From Haliclystus octoradiatus (Eukaryota > Cnidaria > Staurozoa > Stauromedusae > Haliclystidae), in the NCBI GenBank assembly GCA_916610825.1, contig OU744453.1, forward strand, positions 6,857,845 to 6,921,844: 64,000 nt of DNA. Reading direction: 5' to 3'. The number at the start of each line of letters is the position of its first letter. Within the stretch, counting starts at the first letter, position 1. Positions 49,208 to 62,016 of the stretch are shown in pieces. Below the pieces are notes generated by a model. That model was not told the origin of the DNA, made no database searches, and saw only the letters and a list, made by a program, of their open reading frames with translations. The position numbers and the translations under genes are program-made.

Positions 49208-49620
49208 CAACATCCGCAACTGATGAAATAGTTTGCCATAAAGGTATGTGGGAAGCTCCAGGAATATTCACATGGAAGTTGGATTCTGGTGACTATAAGA
49301 TTAAACTTGTTCATGTGAGTGGTAGTATTGGATGCATTTGGTTAGCACCTCAATGGCCTTTTGGATGTCCGAATGCTTGGGAAACAATCACGCAAGTGTT
49401 AACCTATGCATGGAAAGGTAGTGTTATCATTCCAACAAGTGATTTTCAAGCTGATGCTTACGGTGGGGCAGCAACTTACATATGGACAGAGAATTACTAT
49501 CGTTTTTACAAAGGCAGACAGTATGCAATATGGCACAAAGAAGACTACTACAACTGGTTGGATCTTGATAATTATGGCACTACATGTATGAGAGTATTAG
49601 CAACAGCGAAATCACCATGA
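49208..49620 (+). CDS. Gene A last exon: conserved C-terminal domain
   Basis: The acceptor CTAACAG precedes base 49208 and the TGA ends at 49620. It encodes about 137 residues: ATSATDEIVCH, GIFTWKLDSGDYKIKLVHVS, WPFGCPNAW, GGAATYIWTENYYRFYKG, then the same WHKEDYYNW core and MRVLATAKSP end as genes Z and B. It differs from those at scattered sites (for example EAPGIF versus ERPGIF), mostly substitutions that keep the frame, which argues for selection on the protein. With exon 1 and the micro-exon it gives a secreted protein of about 257 residues. The domain is not recognised. Confidence 0.8.
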
Positions 49621-50197
49621 ACAATTGATCATGCTTCATATGCTATAAACTATTGTGCCAAAAGATATTTATTGGGGTATTTTGTTTTTCTAAACTTGAT
49701 TATATTTTATTGCAATTTTTGTTAGTTTAAATATTAAAAAGATTGATTTCGTTTCTAACGCATTTTATAGGATTATGTTAATTTTATACCACACTTTCTC
49801 TGCTATATATAATCACTATGAGGTACTGGGTGCCTGTCATCTATGGTTTGCATTAATGAAAATTCAGCTGTTGGAAAAAACGTGTGTTTACTTATTACGT
49901 TTCATACTTCATGATTGTTACTAACCGCACACATCCTCTACATAAGAGCTTTACAATATTTAATATTGTAATTATTAAATTTTCTCATGTTTGACTTATG
50001 ACTATTGGCTGTTATTGCTGGTCTATTCATACAGCATATTAAAATCATTGCAGGATCCTTTTATTGTATTAACTATGTGATTAAAAATTGTATTTGATGA
50101 ATAATTAATAACATCAACGAAACCAAAGCAGTTTTTCTTCATCGCATCATTTGCCATTACTTTTGTTTCACAAAGCAGCGACACAACATTCGATGTT
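49621..50197 (+). other. Spacer between genes A and B
   Basis: About 580 bp, AT-rich, with no ORF of note. It should hold the gene A 3' end and the gene B promoter. No TATA box or polyadenylation signal could be assigned with confidence. Confidence 0.5.
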
Positions 50198-50533
50198 ATG
50201 GATTTCAATGAATTATTCTTCTGCTTAGCAGTACTCTATTGGATAAGTACATCGTTAGCAAATGTAGATTCAACAACTAAGAGGCGTTGGATAATAGTGC
50301 CAAAAACTCCTACCGAAACTGCAGTGAAAAACCATCTGGCACAAACTTTTTTGATGAATGGAGTTGAGACTGCTTCCATGACTTTGTGTGCTTTCTTGTG
50401 TCAAAGATTCTCTTGTGAGAGTTTATACTACAATGGCCCTTTCAACCAACATAGATCGATGTGCTACTTGATCAATGGAAAGTCGTTCTTTCATTCAATT
50501 TCAGTGCAAAATGGTGATATTCCAATGAAAATG
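50198..50533 (+). CDS. Gene B exon 1: signal peptide and PAN/apple-like Cys segment
   Basis: The ATG at 50198 opens 112 codons ending ATG|GTAAGC in phase 0. MDFNELFFCLAVLYWISTSL is a signal peptide. KRRWII matches the RRRQWL position of gene A. The Cys segment is LCAFLCQRFSCESLYYNG...CYLINGK with C-x3-C-x5-C spacing, again PAN/apple-like. It is homologous to gene A and C exon 1 but clearly diverged, so there are two subtypes of the family. It joins the 22-nt exon at 51134. Confidence 0.78.
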
Positions 50534-51133
50534 GTAAGCAATATCCTTGTTTCCATTTGACATATATGTATAAATTAACTAAAGTATGCAGCTGGGTCGA
50601 GGTAACCGTGATTTTTCACAAAATTCCCTATTTATGGATAGCGACATTCTTGAGATAAGTATATATATATTCAAAAAAATCTTACCACATTAATCAGTTA
50701 ACCATGATCATGCAGGTTCTCGGCTAAATTTAAATAAAATTCTATTCTAAAAATCTATAAATTGCGGATAAAGCCCCGACGTGTAGAATCAGTATAGTTA
50801 TTTGAACTCTATCCAAATAAAAGTAAAATTGCACAGCAAATAAATTCTTCAGAACATTGATTCTGAAATATAGTGTGGGACTCTAAATTATTGAGAAAAG
50901 ATTACGTGTTAAAATAATTTTTTGTTGTTTCTTGACCCCTCAAATGGCCAAATGGCCATTTGTATTAAAGTTGCTATTAAGCGGAAAAAAGTTGCGATCA
51001 GTAATTAATTTCATGCATGGGTTTGTCTTTTCTTATACAATAATCAATAAAGAATTCCTAGCATGCTTTTGTAGGGAACTGAAAGGCTATAGTTGGAATA
51101 TTTTCTAATAAAATGCTATTCTTTGTTTTCCAG

Positions 51134-51155
51134 ATTCAGATTGGTCAAGAAACAG
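51134..51155 (+). CDS. Gene B micro-exon (22 nt)
   Basis: It lies between TTTTCCAG and GTAATA. It encodes IQIGQET plus one G, phase 0 in and phase 1 out, so it fits both exon 1 and the last exon. It differs in length and sequence from the 37-nt micro-exon of genes A and C. Confidence 0.6.
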
Positions 51156-53913
51156 GTAATAGTTCTAATTATGCATATGAAGTACATATTGTATTCTTAC
51201 AGGTTGCTTACTTTTGATTCGGAACATTTAGGTAAAGACTAAAGATATATAATTTGAATGGACACCCTCTGAAACGATGTGGCTATGACTCTCCTTTGAT
51301 AAAGCACGTTGATGTTATTTCGAGAAAAATTGATATTTGTTTAGAAAAGTTGAGGTTATGGCGTAAACCAGGAAAATAAATAGCAATAATAGAATTGAAG
51401 ACGTACATTTACAGTTGCGGATTGTGCAATAAATATGCTATTTTCAAACTGTAAACCACATTTCAAAATGGTGGTGTTCGACACGTCTGAGGTTTGGACT
51501 ATGATCATGGCATCAATATTACAATATGTGTTGGCAAAGGATCCGTTAATTAATAAAGCTACCAGCTCATATGTAGACGATGTTTGCATAAATATAAATT
51601 TAGCTGCATCGGTAAAGGTTCATGAACATTTAAAATACTATGGGTAAAAATTGTTATTTGATGTAGATTTGGTCAGATTCTTGACAAATTAATGGTATTA
51701 TTTTTGGATGAGGAATTAGCAAAGCACCAGTGTCATTCACAATTTGGAAAGAGTGTCAGTTTATACCCTATTTGTGATTGGTTACGTGTTATCGCCAGTT
51801 TTATAAAACCTATTTTATATGCTTATGAATGGAATGATGTTTCTAAAAATATCGTTACAGCTGTTACATAATTATTACAAATATTGAAAGAGAGTGACCC
51901 TGTGAAAGGAAAATGGAATATATTGTAAAAGTTATCATGTATCATGTTAGCGGTAGTGATATTACAGCTGATAAATATGTTTATAAAGTGATGATGAGAT
52001 AGTTGAGGATGCCTCCTGGTTACACACATTTTCAGCACATATAAACATGGCTGAGCTAGAGGCAGGTGTTAGATGTATTAATTTGGCTACATTCTGGGGT
52101 GTTAACAAAATTTACTTACTATAACTGACTCAAAAGCTAGGTATTAATGAATTAATGGCGTGTTATCAAAAAAAAAGAATTAGAACAAAGCCGTTTTGGA
52201 GATTTTGTAAAAGATGATTGAAACATTATAGTAGAAAATACATTACAGTAGTGGGTATCAGAGACTATTTACAAGAGTTCGGACACGCTTTCATGTGCCG
52301 TTACTGGCTCCTATTGGACAGATGCCAGTCACGTGATTTTTTTGAGGCCATTCGTACTAATTCGGGACCAGGTTTCTTGTTTTAAGCAAAGCGCGCTAGA
52401 AAATACAACTTTTATTAGTGAAAACAAACTTAGGCTATTAAATTATTGATTGTTGTGTTAATAGAAGCAATAGTAATCGAAATAAAGTGTTGTTTACTAT
52501 TCCAATTGGGGACAAGAACTAGAGTCTTCGACTGCAAAGAATAAGCGTAAGAGTGTAAGAGAAGTAGTCCGCATTCAACAAACTCCTTTTCCATTAGCGA
52601 TTTCAATAATAATGTATTTACTCCCGAGCAACATGCTGATGAGATCGATAACATGGTATACATTGAAGTAGATTTGAAATGGATTATTAAATGATTACAT
52701 TATTCTTTAACATTTGACACAGTTCCAAAATGGCTGCACACTGTTAAAAAGGTGCTCGGGTCCAGGCCAAAAAAACAAAAACAACATAAGTGTCCCAACT
52801 CTTGTATTTCGCGATATATGAACTTAATGTATCTGAATTTTGATCAAAGACGTAACTGTTTGTGCAGCTACTATTACAGATATGCTTTATAACAAACATT
52901 TAATTAGTGCTGTCAAAACGCACATACTATGAACCTTTGTGGATATGACCAGACAAAATGGCTAATTAATGAAATAGATATACAAGCACAACGAAAAATT
53001 ATCAAAAATGTTATTGCTATTCGTCCGCAGTGTTTATTTTTTTTAAATCCATCGGAATCTGGAAGCATGGTATTTAACAGCTAACTTAGATTGACAACGA
53101 TTGAGCGCTGATGTAACTCGGAATGAACATATAAAACATTCAACATTGATTGACTCTGATCTGTCATGTTTTGCCGTCTAGTGACGAATAGAGATGATTG
53201 TGCCATTATAATGAATGTAACATTATATCGAAACATTATAATAATGAATGTGCCAATATAAAAGTACAATATAGTCGATTATTGGAAATTCAATAGCGTC
53301 TTCCACAGGATTGAATATTTGAGAATATTAATTGTATAACATAGTGTAACCGTACAAAATTAGAAAGCAAGGAATATCATGCCTATTTCTTTTGCGCATG
53401 TAGGTATCAGCAATTAGCAACTTCAATGTCAATGTTAATGTTAAATTTCATATAGTTATCTAATTTTCTACATACCTGTATTAGGGTGTATTATTGAATT
53501 AAGCAATATTTCAATATATCAACAAATCGTCAAAGCGTTTTTCGATATGTTGTAAAATCCATGTTAAAATGTGATTACTCCTTCCAGTAAGCTATCACGG
53601 GTAAGAGTAATGGGTATGTAATTCAGCATTATCGTGTAATCTAGGAATCAAAGATAAGCATGAGAGACAGATTGCTATTGTGAGCTGCATACAGGTAAAA
53701 CACTTTGTTATTATCAGCAGAGAAGTGGGAACAGTAACTATAATCCCATTCAATTATATATCATACTATCACAATCATCAAGCCAAACTATATACTGAAT
53801 GCTGATACTTAATCCGGAATCACAGTCTCTCTTAATTTCTTTATTTTTCTCAGATAGGAAACTATATTTATCAGGTATTTGTTAAATATAAATTATGACC
53901 TTTTCATTAACAG
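51156..53913 (+). other. Gene B intron 2
   Basis: It holds a decayed retroelement pol fragment (51410-52150) and otherwise unassigned AT-rich DNA. The part from 53665 is the start of duplication copy 2. Confidence 0.55.
51410..52150 (+). pseudogene. Decayed retroelement pol fragment (RT and RNase H)
   Basis: SYVDDVCIN followed by VKVHEHLKYYG (51565-51645) is an RT active-site region. VCDWLRVIASFI (51772-51810) and HINMAELEAGVRCINLATFW (52040-52097) then TDSKA (about 52125) resemble the RNase H of LTR-type elements. The pieces are in different frames with stops. The superfamily is uncertain. Confidence 0.6.
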
Positions 53914-54326
53914 CAACATCGGCAACTGATGAAATAGTTTGTCATCACGGTATGTGGGAGCGTCCAGGAATATTTACCTGGAAGTTGGATTCTGGTGACT
54001 ATAAGATTAAACTTTTCCATGTGAGTGGTAGCATTGGCTGCGTTTTGCTGGGGCCCAACTGGCCTTTCGGATGCCATTTGAATGGGGAAACAGTGGCGCA
54101 GCTGTTGTCTTACGCATGGAAGGGTGATGTCATCATTCCAACAAGCTTATTTCAAGCTGATGCTTTTGGTGGAGCAGCAACATACATATGGACAGAGAAT
54201 TACTATCGTTTCTACGAAGGCAGACAGTATGCAATATGGCACAAAGAAGATTACTACAATTGGTTGGATCTTGATAATTATGGTTTTACATGCATGAGAG
54301 TATTAGCAACAGCAAAGCCACCATGA
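53914..54326 (+). CDS. Gene B last exon: conserved C-terminal domain
   Basis: The acceptor TTAACAG precedes base 53914 and the TGA ends at 54326. The exon is nearly identical to 250-662 (for example MWERPG versus MRERPG, and LFQADAF versus EFQADAF). Four Cys, and the GIFTWKLDSGDYKIK, TYIWTENYYRFYEG and WHKEDYYNWLDLDNYG motifs, are kept. A chance in-frame ATG at 53895 lies in the intron and is absent from gene Z. The full gene B product would be about 256 residues, secreted, function unknown. Confidence 0.8.
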
Positions 54327-54509
54327 TCATGATCATTAATCCTACCAGCTTTACCATGACCCATCCTCATGTAATACCAATCGAATAATAGATGCTACTT
54401 ATTTGGGTATACTTTTTTTCCAATCATACTAATGCTTTTGATTTTACAAAATATATATAGTGAATCTAAATAAAGCGTAAAATTATAACAAAAGAGTGCT
54501 AATAATTAA

Positions 54510-54844
54510 ACAAAGAGCCGGGATTTCACAGAGTCTAATTGTGGGTTGAGTGTAGGCTTAATCTGCCGAATCGCAAGCATTTCATGAATAGGGCAATCAA
54601 AGCGATTTTTGCATTTTTTTAATTAATCTGATATTTTTATGGCAATCGCGGACAGTGATACCATGAGAATGTCGAAGATGCGATCCAATAGCTGATCCGC
54701 TATGTCCGTCAATGCGTTGATGTAAGTGTTGGCAAGTGAAGCCAACATAACCTGCATCATATAAGTCACAATGAAAACAATAGACAATGCATTGACGAGA
54801 CAAGAGCGGTGGCTTAGGCTCACGTAATCGCATATCATCGACAA
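54510..54844 (-). pseudogene. GIY-YIG fragment, inverted, copy 2
   Basis: Minus-strand reading frame with CIVYCFHCDLYDAGYVGFTC, HLHQRIDGHSGSAIG and HLRHSH, equivalent to 843-1223. A single-base shift in the poly-T near 54610 breaks its end relative to copy 1. Confidence 0.8.
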
Positions 54845-54914
54845 GTTTTTTAGTATTAAAAATCGGTCTTACAACTTATTACCGATATTACCACTTTAAT
54901 TTGATAACTGTTTA

Positions 54915-56886
54915 TTTAATGAAACTGAACTTGGAAAGCTACAATATGAGAATGTTATGTCAATACACACTAAGAAATTTTCAAGAATGCTTAGCCGTGA
55001 CACCGATGTAGATAAACATATCGTCAACTTATCCTCGTACGAATTATCATGTTTTGATAAGCTTGTTCCTTAAATTTTCCCTTTCGCGTCGTAAAGTATA
55101 ACTGATGAAAGTAACGTTTTGCTAGTTTTGAAAAGGCATGCTGGAGGCTTGACAAGTCCCTTTCATCTGAACAGAAGGAGCTTGCTCTAACAACTCTAAA
55201 GACCTTAGCAATCAACTACAGCCAACACAGAGGACCCACTGCCCCTAAACAATTAGTCAGGGCAATAAAAAGTCTCAAAAGTAAGAAAGATATAGTAATC
55301 ACAAAGGCTGGTAAAGGAAATGGTTTTGTCGTAATGGATTATAGTTAATACCAGCTACTTTTAAGAAAGGCGTCTATCGACAAAACTGATAAGTTCCAGC
55401 CGTATTGCAAAAGTAGCAAAAATCAAGAGGAAGGCCTCAGAAAATTGACAACCCTTTATTAGAAAGAGAACGAAAAGTCCAAGAAGCTTTGAAACGATTA
55501 TATCTAAACCATTAGCTGATACTCTGTCACCAAAAGGATCAAGACTTGCCCACATTTATGGTCTTCATAAGACATGTATAGACCAATTTTAGCAATTAGA
55601 CCAATTCTGTCTAGCACTAGCTCTTATAACTTTAAATTGGCCAAATGGTTAGAAGAGAAACTAAAGCCTATATCTATTAATGAATACACTGTAGATGATA
55701 TATTTCAATTCCGCCAGTAGCGGATGTTATTATGGTATCTTATGATATAGAGACCCTATTTACTAATGTACCCGTAGACGAAACAATAAACATTTTAGTA
55801 GAAAGAGCACTCCTAAATAACTGATTTAACGACACAAATGATTCAAATTTAACAAAAGATGATCTTAAACAATTACTGCAATATGCCACGAAATATTAGC
55901 TATTTACTTTTCAAGGAGAGCTACACGAACAGATAAATGGCGTAGCAATGGGTTAGCCTTTGGGTCCCTTAGTGGCGAACGTTTTTATGTGTCATATAGA
56001 AGACAGATTAAGAGAAAATATCAATCTCCCTGATCATTATTATCATTATGTTGATGATTTTTTGACAATTATGCCAAACCTATACGAAGGAAATAATCTA
56101 CTTCAAAAGTTGAACAATGAACATCCTGCATTGAAATTTACAATGGTTATAGCGGAACAGAATAAGTTGCCTTTTCTCGGCGTCTCAATGGAGTTTACTA
56201 ATAATATAATTGAAACTAGTGTTCATCACAAAGCTACTGATAACGGTCTACTATTACATTATCAGAGTCATGTAGATTCTAGCTATAAAAAGGCATAATT
56301 GATTACCATGCTTGATCGTGCTAATCGGCTCTCATCAACCGATAAAAACTTTGATGAAGAATATATTATAATACGTAGTAGATTTTTAGGTTTAAAATAT
56401 TCAAGTCAATTGATTGAATTTTATATTAACAAATTAAAAAGCAGCATGTTGAAGGTACACTTGATCTGCCAGTCGCAAGCAGGAGTAAAAATGATATTAA
56501 CATAATTTTACCCTTTGAGCACCAAATTTCAGCAAATACAATAAAAAACAGTTATCAAGTTTAAGTGGTAATATTGGCCGTAAGACCGATTTTTAATACT
56601 AAAAAACTTGTCGATGATTTGCGATTACGTGAGCCTAAGCCACCGCTCTTTCTCATCAATGAGTTGTCTATTGTATTCAATGTGACTTGTGTGAAGCAAG
56701 TTATGTTGGCTTCAATTGCCAACACTTACATCAACGCATTGACGGACATAGCGGATCAGCTATTGGATCGCATCTTCGACATTCTCATGATATTACTGTC
56801 CGCGATTGCCATAAAAATTTCAGAGTAATTAAAAAATGCAAAAATCGCTTCGATTGCCTAATTCATGAAATGCTTGCGATTCGGCA
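54915..56886 (+). pseudogene. Penelope-like reverse transcriptase plus GIY-YIG, copy 2
   Basis: It has the same motifs as copy 1: LGPLVANVFMCHIED, the catalytic YVDDF at about 56047-56061, KLPFLGVSMEF, and the GIY-YIG segment at 56565-56886 (ASYVGFNCQHLHQRIDGHSG, IHEMLAIRQIKPSL). Stops inside the VAMG/PLGP motif and elsewhere are shared with copy 1. It is non-functional. Confidence 0.85.
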
Positions 56887-56895
56887 GATCAAGCC

Positions 56896-57716
56896 TAGCC
56901 TCACTCCATCACGGCCCTCATTTACGCGCGGTGCTCCAGTGAGGGCCTAATAAAAGTTAAGGTTAAAAAGTGTGCCAGAAACCAAAAATATGGTGTGCCC
57001 AATCACAGCGCACCTTGATGTCATGTGAGTTACAGCCAGGTGTTGGTTGGTCAGCCCATGAAAAAACAATACAACGAGGTGTGAACAAAAATTGAAATTT
57101 GCTGAATTCAGCAATTTTGAATTTCAACATTTTGTAAACAAACTGTCAAAGAAAACTTAAAACACCAAGTTTACGGGATTATTTTGGATCGAATTGGAGT
57201 AACAAAAATAGAAATAATATATTACGTTTATCTCGAAGGACTGTATGAACATTATGGTGTTTGTTTGTGGGCGTAGAATAAAAAACAAAAGGAGAAAACA
57301 TCTTGTTTTGACGGAGCGATCGCGATCGTTGGGAAATTGTAAGCACTTCCGTCGTTTTGAATCTTGATTTAAATAATCAAAATCAAAGAATTATTTAAAA
57401 TTTAAGATCGATTCACCATAATACAGCATTGCTCTAATTCCAACTTCCACTTCTCCGTAAATATATAATTCAAAATTGACAATATGATAGAATAAACGAT
57501 CGAAATATAACCTCTGAGAATGATTCAAGCAAGTTTGTATACATTTTTAGTATTTTATTCACCAACCAGCGCTTGATAAAACTTCACCTGACATCAAGGT
57601 GCGCTGTGATTGGGCACACCATATTTTTGGTTTCTGGCACATTTTTTAACCTTAAAATTTATTAGGCCCTCACTGGAGCACCGCGCGGAAATGAGGGCCG
57701 TGATGGAATGAGGCTA
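56896..57716. mobile_element. 821-bp long-TIR non-autonomous transposon, copy 2
   Basis: Identical position and length to 3219-4039. Here the target duplication is perfect: GATCAAGCC at 56887-56895 and 57717-57725. It was carried along by the segmental duplication. Confidence 0.88.
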
Positions 57717-57826
57717 GATCAAGCCTACACTCAACACACAATTAGACTCTGTGAAATCCCGGCTCCTTGTTTACTTATTAGCACTCTTTTGTTATGACGC
57801 TGTATTTAGATTCATTATATATATTA

Positions 57827-60275
57827 GGTAAATTTCCTTTACCACTCTCTTGCCTGACGATGATTATGAAGATAACGAAATATTGCCAATTATATCACTT
57901 TTATCGCTGTCATCTATCTCAAAACTAATGCTTTTATGACATTAATAGTTTGAAATTCATTTTAAGAGTTACTGCAGATATTGTTAGAATATTTAAGTTG
58001 AACAACACATATGCACTATACATAACAGCTGCACGCGACTTTTGTCTTTATATGCTTGGAATTAATGAAAACAAGAGCTACTGGGAAAATGTGTCTTTAT
58101 TTGAATCTTCCATACAATGTTAATCAAAGATCTCAAATCCTCTAGCGTTAAGAGGCATTGATGTGACACTGAAATATAGTAAAAAAAACAAATATTCGAC
58201 AGTCTATACTCGACGGCCTTTTGAAAAGTGGACATTGTTAAGATAGAGTATAAAAACACGTAAGACAAAACAAACAATAAGGTGAAACTTTGTGAAATTT
58301 TTAACAATTTAGATGTTGAGCATTGAGGGAAACTGTCTTTATTCCCACTTGGAGAAATACGGAAATTTTGAAGTCGAATATTTTCTGTCAATCTCCTTAA
58401 ACTGTATAATATTTTTCAATGGGCAGTACAATATATATATATTCTGCTACTTAACGAAAATTTCGTTGTTTTACTTGAGCAGTTGTGACAGGATTCTGCG
58501 TGATGATGTAGCCGCGTGGTATTTGTTCAATAATTCATCGGTTTACTAAATTTCATGTTTGACTGTTTGATGTTGCTTAGCAATTCATAATTAGTGAATA
58601 AATTTTTCTCAAATACTACGCATGCTCATAGGGAATACAAAATTATTTATTTTACAGCAGTTTATTCCTGAATTTCCGCTTTAAACCTCTTTTCCAAATT
58701 CGCTCAAAAATGTACTATCAAAAATACTATTAATTCACCAAGCGCGGTCACGCAATCCAAATGTCAAGCACAGCTTGACGCAAGCGGCAAGCGCTCAATC
58801 TGTTCCATGGAAACACTTGCTATTTCTGATATACTGTTATTAAGTCTTCATCTCACGATTGTTGAAAGATTTTATTATATTTAGATTCCTAATTGTTTTA
58901 CCATAGCATCACATAATTTTGATATTTAAATTATATTCTTCTCCGATTTATATAATTTTTAAGAAAGAAGAGTTTGACCGCAATTATCAAAGCCTTCCAG
59001 TCTGCTTCAAGCTGTGATCCCACATTCCATGTAGGGGAACAATAGCAGCGCTTGGTGAATTGTTTCTCTTAAATAAAACTTGGTATTAAAATAAACTTTT
59101 TTTCTGATATTTACTTTATAATAAATAAAATCTCAAACAAGCTCTTTAAAATTACTGTTTGAAATGTGTTCGGTATGAACCTTGATTTTGTTCCTGAGGA
59201 TATATTATGATACATTTTTTAAATTCAGTTTCTCTTGATCCCTCAAAATAAGCAAAGACGATGAAGTTGGAAAAAATCTTCCTAAATTTCTTCACGCATG
59301 TAATAGAAACTGACGTGAAAAAATAATTTGTTAACCTGGCGAGAAATTTGTTTCCATCTGAAAATTATTTCTTGGTTAACAATTCCGATAGATCCAAATT
59401 AAGAAAAACGGCTTGAGTACTGAATTGGTATCGAATATTGAATATTTAGACTCAAAATTGACTTTATTATTTAGATTTTTTCTTAAAGTCTCGATCATTT
59501 GAGTAATGGAAACCGATCAAATTTACGACCTGCCGTTAATTTCTAAGAAGGAAATAAGGCCATTATTCTATTACTGAATTCACATCATTATAGCCATTCG
59601 GTTAGAACTTCACATCATTATAGCCATAGAACAATGCAATTTCAAAAACGCAATCTAACTTACAAATCGAAATTGATGTCCCGAATGAGAATTTTGAGCT
59701 TGTTCCAGATATTTTAAAACAATTAACAAACTCTCAAGAAAGTCATACGACAATTTATTAATATATAGTACTGTAGCTTTAGAGCAACTGGCGGACAAGT
59801 TTGATAATCGTTATTACGATAACTCAATATAAACACACGCAGTGGAGTTAACAACAGAATGAATATATTGAATAGAATACAGACTATATTTAGTATATAT
59901 AATATATATAGTCTATAGTTTAGTATAGTATTCAGAAGTTATAGCTTTGTGGCGTAATTGAGGCAGCAAATGAGAAGAGTGGAATTCGAAGGTCATTTGT
60001 CGTGATTTTCTGATACTTTTTCGTCTTCCCCTGAAGTGAATCGAGTGCGCCGTAGTTCTTTGACTCATAGGAGAGCGTTTGACATCCATATTAAGCTTCA
60101 ATGTAATGCCGAACAATGAATCCTGCTATCCTATGTCTTGTATGAGCATTTGATAGGATATCTCACTGTTTCTAGTTAGAAATGAATTTTTGACTATTTT
60201 AAGACGCTATCTTTGATCACTGAAAGGATATTTTTCAGCTTATTCGAAAGTTTTCAAGTTAATATTAATGACGCG
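57827..60275 (+). other. Spacer of duplication copy 2, with empty Helitron site
   Basis: No gene seen. At 58433/58434 the sequence CAGTACAATATATATATATT reads straight through where copy 1 holds the 30-kb Helitron array. Around 60061-60068 it lacks the 1577-bp element. Short ORFs are not shared in frame with copy 1. Confidence 0.75.
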
Positions 60276-60599
60276 ATGAATTTCTCTCACATATGTTTCT
60301 ATGTAACTTTCATATATTTGTTAAATATCTTCAAAGTCAATGAAGGATCAGATCGAAGGCGACCATGGATCATTTCAAAGAATATTTCTCTAGGAATCGC
60401 AAGCAAAGGTCTGACAGCTCGACCAGCGGAAGTGCTAAACAGCCCTTCTGCAATATCGTGTGCTATGTATTGTAAAAGAGGTTCATGTTCTAGCTTCTAT
60501 CAATATAATGATGTTAAGCGTCCACGCTGCTTTCTCGGAAATGGCAATTTGTCCCCCCAGACTTTACCAGGGAAGAATGGATATTTTGCAATGAAAATC
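60276..60599 (+). CDS. Gene C exon 1: signal peptide and PAN/apple-like Cys segment
   Basis: The ATG at 60276 opens 108 codons ending AAAATC|GTGAGT in phase 0. MNFSHICFYVTFIYLLNIFK is the signal peptide, followed by SDRRRPW and the CAMYCKRGSCSSFYQYND...CFLGNG Cys segment. It is very close to gene A exon 1: same length, with substitutions mainly before the Cys region. It joins 61439-61475 across an 839-bp intron that has no insertions. Confidence 0.78.
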
Positions 60600-61438
60600 G
60601 TGAGTATATTTTTTATATCTCGAATAAAATTTAATTTTAACATTTTTTCACGATATATGTACGTTAACTGAATCGCTGCTGTCAATGAGTGTTTTTTATT
60701 ATAAATGATGTTAGCTAAATACAATATGGACGATAATACTATTATGGCAAGCCAATATTTCCTAACATACAAATTCAATAAATATTAAACGTTTGAGTAA
60801 TGCAAAATAAAGGTAGAATGTAAGAATATAATATTAGGCTGTATCATTATTTGCAAAGATTGATACAACTGTCTAAATTAAGCTTGAACATATTCTTACT
60901 ACAATGCAGCTGCTGTTTATTCTGTTTTACAATGAGAATAGATAAGAGGAATGATAATAGAGTAAAGAACTCAATCGATCGCCTCGCAATGAATGCCTCG
61001 CTGTATGTCCTGCAATGGGCAATCTGTATTGTAGCATAATCTGACTTTTCCATGGTAGTGAATTATCGCGAAGAAATGATTGCTAGCCTCTGTCATTGAA
61101 AGCAATATATTTTGAAACATTGTATCTAAAAATATGTTGGAGCATGTGATTCATGCTAATTATAAAAATATTACATTTTACTGTCAATGACAAGCACGAA
61201 TGATTGTTTTTTGGAGTACATTAGCAAATTTACAAACAAATGAACGATAATTATTATTATAATTACAACTTATAGCTACGATAAACATGGATGCACTGAG
61301 GAGGAATCGATTCCTAGTCTCCTACGCAGAGTGCGGACACTCTACCTCTGGTCTACCAGTGCAATATAGAATTTAGTGCAGCTGCAAGCGTACCAATACA
61401 GTATTGAATTGCAAAGTTATGAAATTTCTCTTTGGTAG

Positions 61439-61475
61439 GTTCCATTCAAAGGGAATACAGATTATCAACCTCCAG
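61439..61475 (+). CDS. Gene C micro-exon (37 nt)
   Basis: It lies between TTTGGTAG and GTAAGA. It encodes VPFKGNTDYQPP plus one G, phase 0 in and phase 1 out. It is equivalent to 48738-48774. Confidence 0.68.
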
Positions 61476-61894
61476 GTAAGACAGTTTGTTATAGCTCCTG
61501 GACTATTAGAATAATATTAATGCGACTGATATATATTGATCCAAGGAAATGAGGCATTTGAATTTCTCTGGTATGGTAAAGAATATTATTGTGATTCTTT
61601 ATTCCTCTAACTATCTACTAATTATAAGAGCATAACAAGGTTTTGCTATAAAAAAAAAAAGTGATTGCATTGGTTAGTTAACGCCTAGGAAGCTATCTCA
61701 CGACATCACATCACAACAAAGGGTTAAAAACGAACCAGGACAAAACCCATGACACCATATTTTCAAAATGGCTGACTGCAGCTTCGAAAATTATTAAAAT
61801 ATATAAAGTATAGCAGTGATAGATATAAATATGTCACAATGGAATAGCTTCTCAGATATAGCTGATAACATCTTGATTTCATTGTCATTAACAG

Positions 61895-62016
61895 CAACAT
61901 CGGCAACTGATGCAATAGTTTGTCATAATGGTACGGGGGAGCGTCCAGGAATCTTTACCTGGAAGTTGGATTCTGGTGACTATAAGATTAAATTTGTTCA
62001 TGCGAGTGGTAGTATT
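61895..62016 (+). pseudogene. Gene C last exon, disrupted by LTR retrotransposon
   Basis: The acceptor TTAACAG precedes base 61895. The frame ATSATDAIVCH, GIFTWKLDSGDYKIKFVHAS is read as far as the SGSI codons and is then replaced at 62017 by LTR sequence. The frame runs on in the LTR for about 36 codons to a stop at 62124. The C-terminal two thirds of the domain are missing here and would lie beyond the element, outside the window. Gene C is therefore probably non-functional, or makes a truncated secreted protein. Confidence 0.8.

Larger units (their letters stand above)
54451..57826 (+). mobile_element. Penelope-like retroelement, decayed, copy 2
   Basis: Same structure as 790-4152: inverted 3' segment at the left (54451 to about 54914), RT body (about 54915-56510), GIY-YIG region (56565-56886), embedded TIR element (56896-57716) and 3' end. 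In-frame stops match those of copy 1, while a few differences (for example a short insertion near 54996) arose later. Confidence 0.88.
53665..62016 (+). repeat. Segmental duplication, copy 2 (nearly insertion-free)
   Basis: It is collinear with copy 1: last exon of the B-type gene, Penelope-like element with its TIR element, spacer with empty Helitron site at 58433/58434, empty site of the 1577-bp element near 60061-60068, exon 1, micro-exon and last exon of an A-type gene. It serves as the pre-insertion reference for copy 1. Confidence 0.92.

Noticed and set aside
53895..53913. ATG at 53895 as the start of a single-exon gene B
   Set aside because: The ATG is missing from the matching place in gene Z, it overlaps the polypyrimidine and acceptor region, and upstream exons fit in phase.
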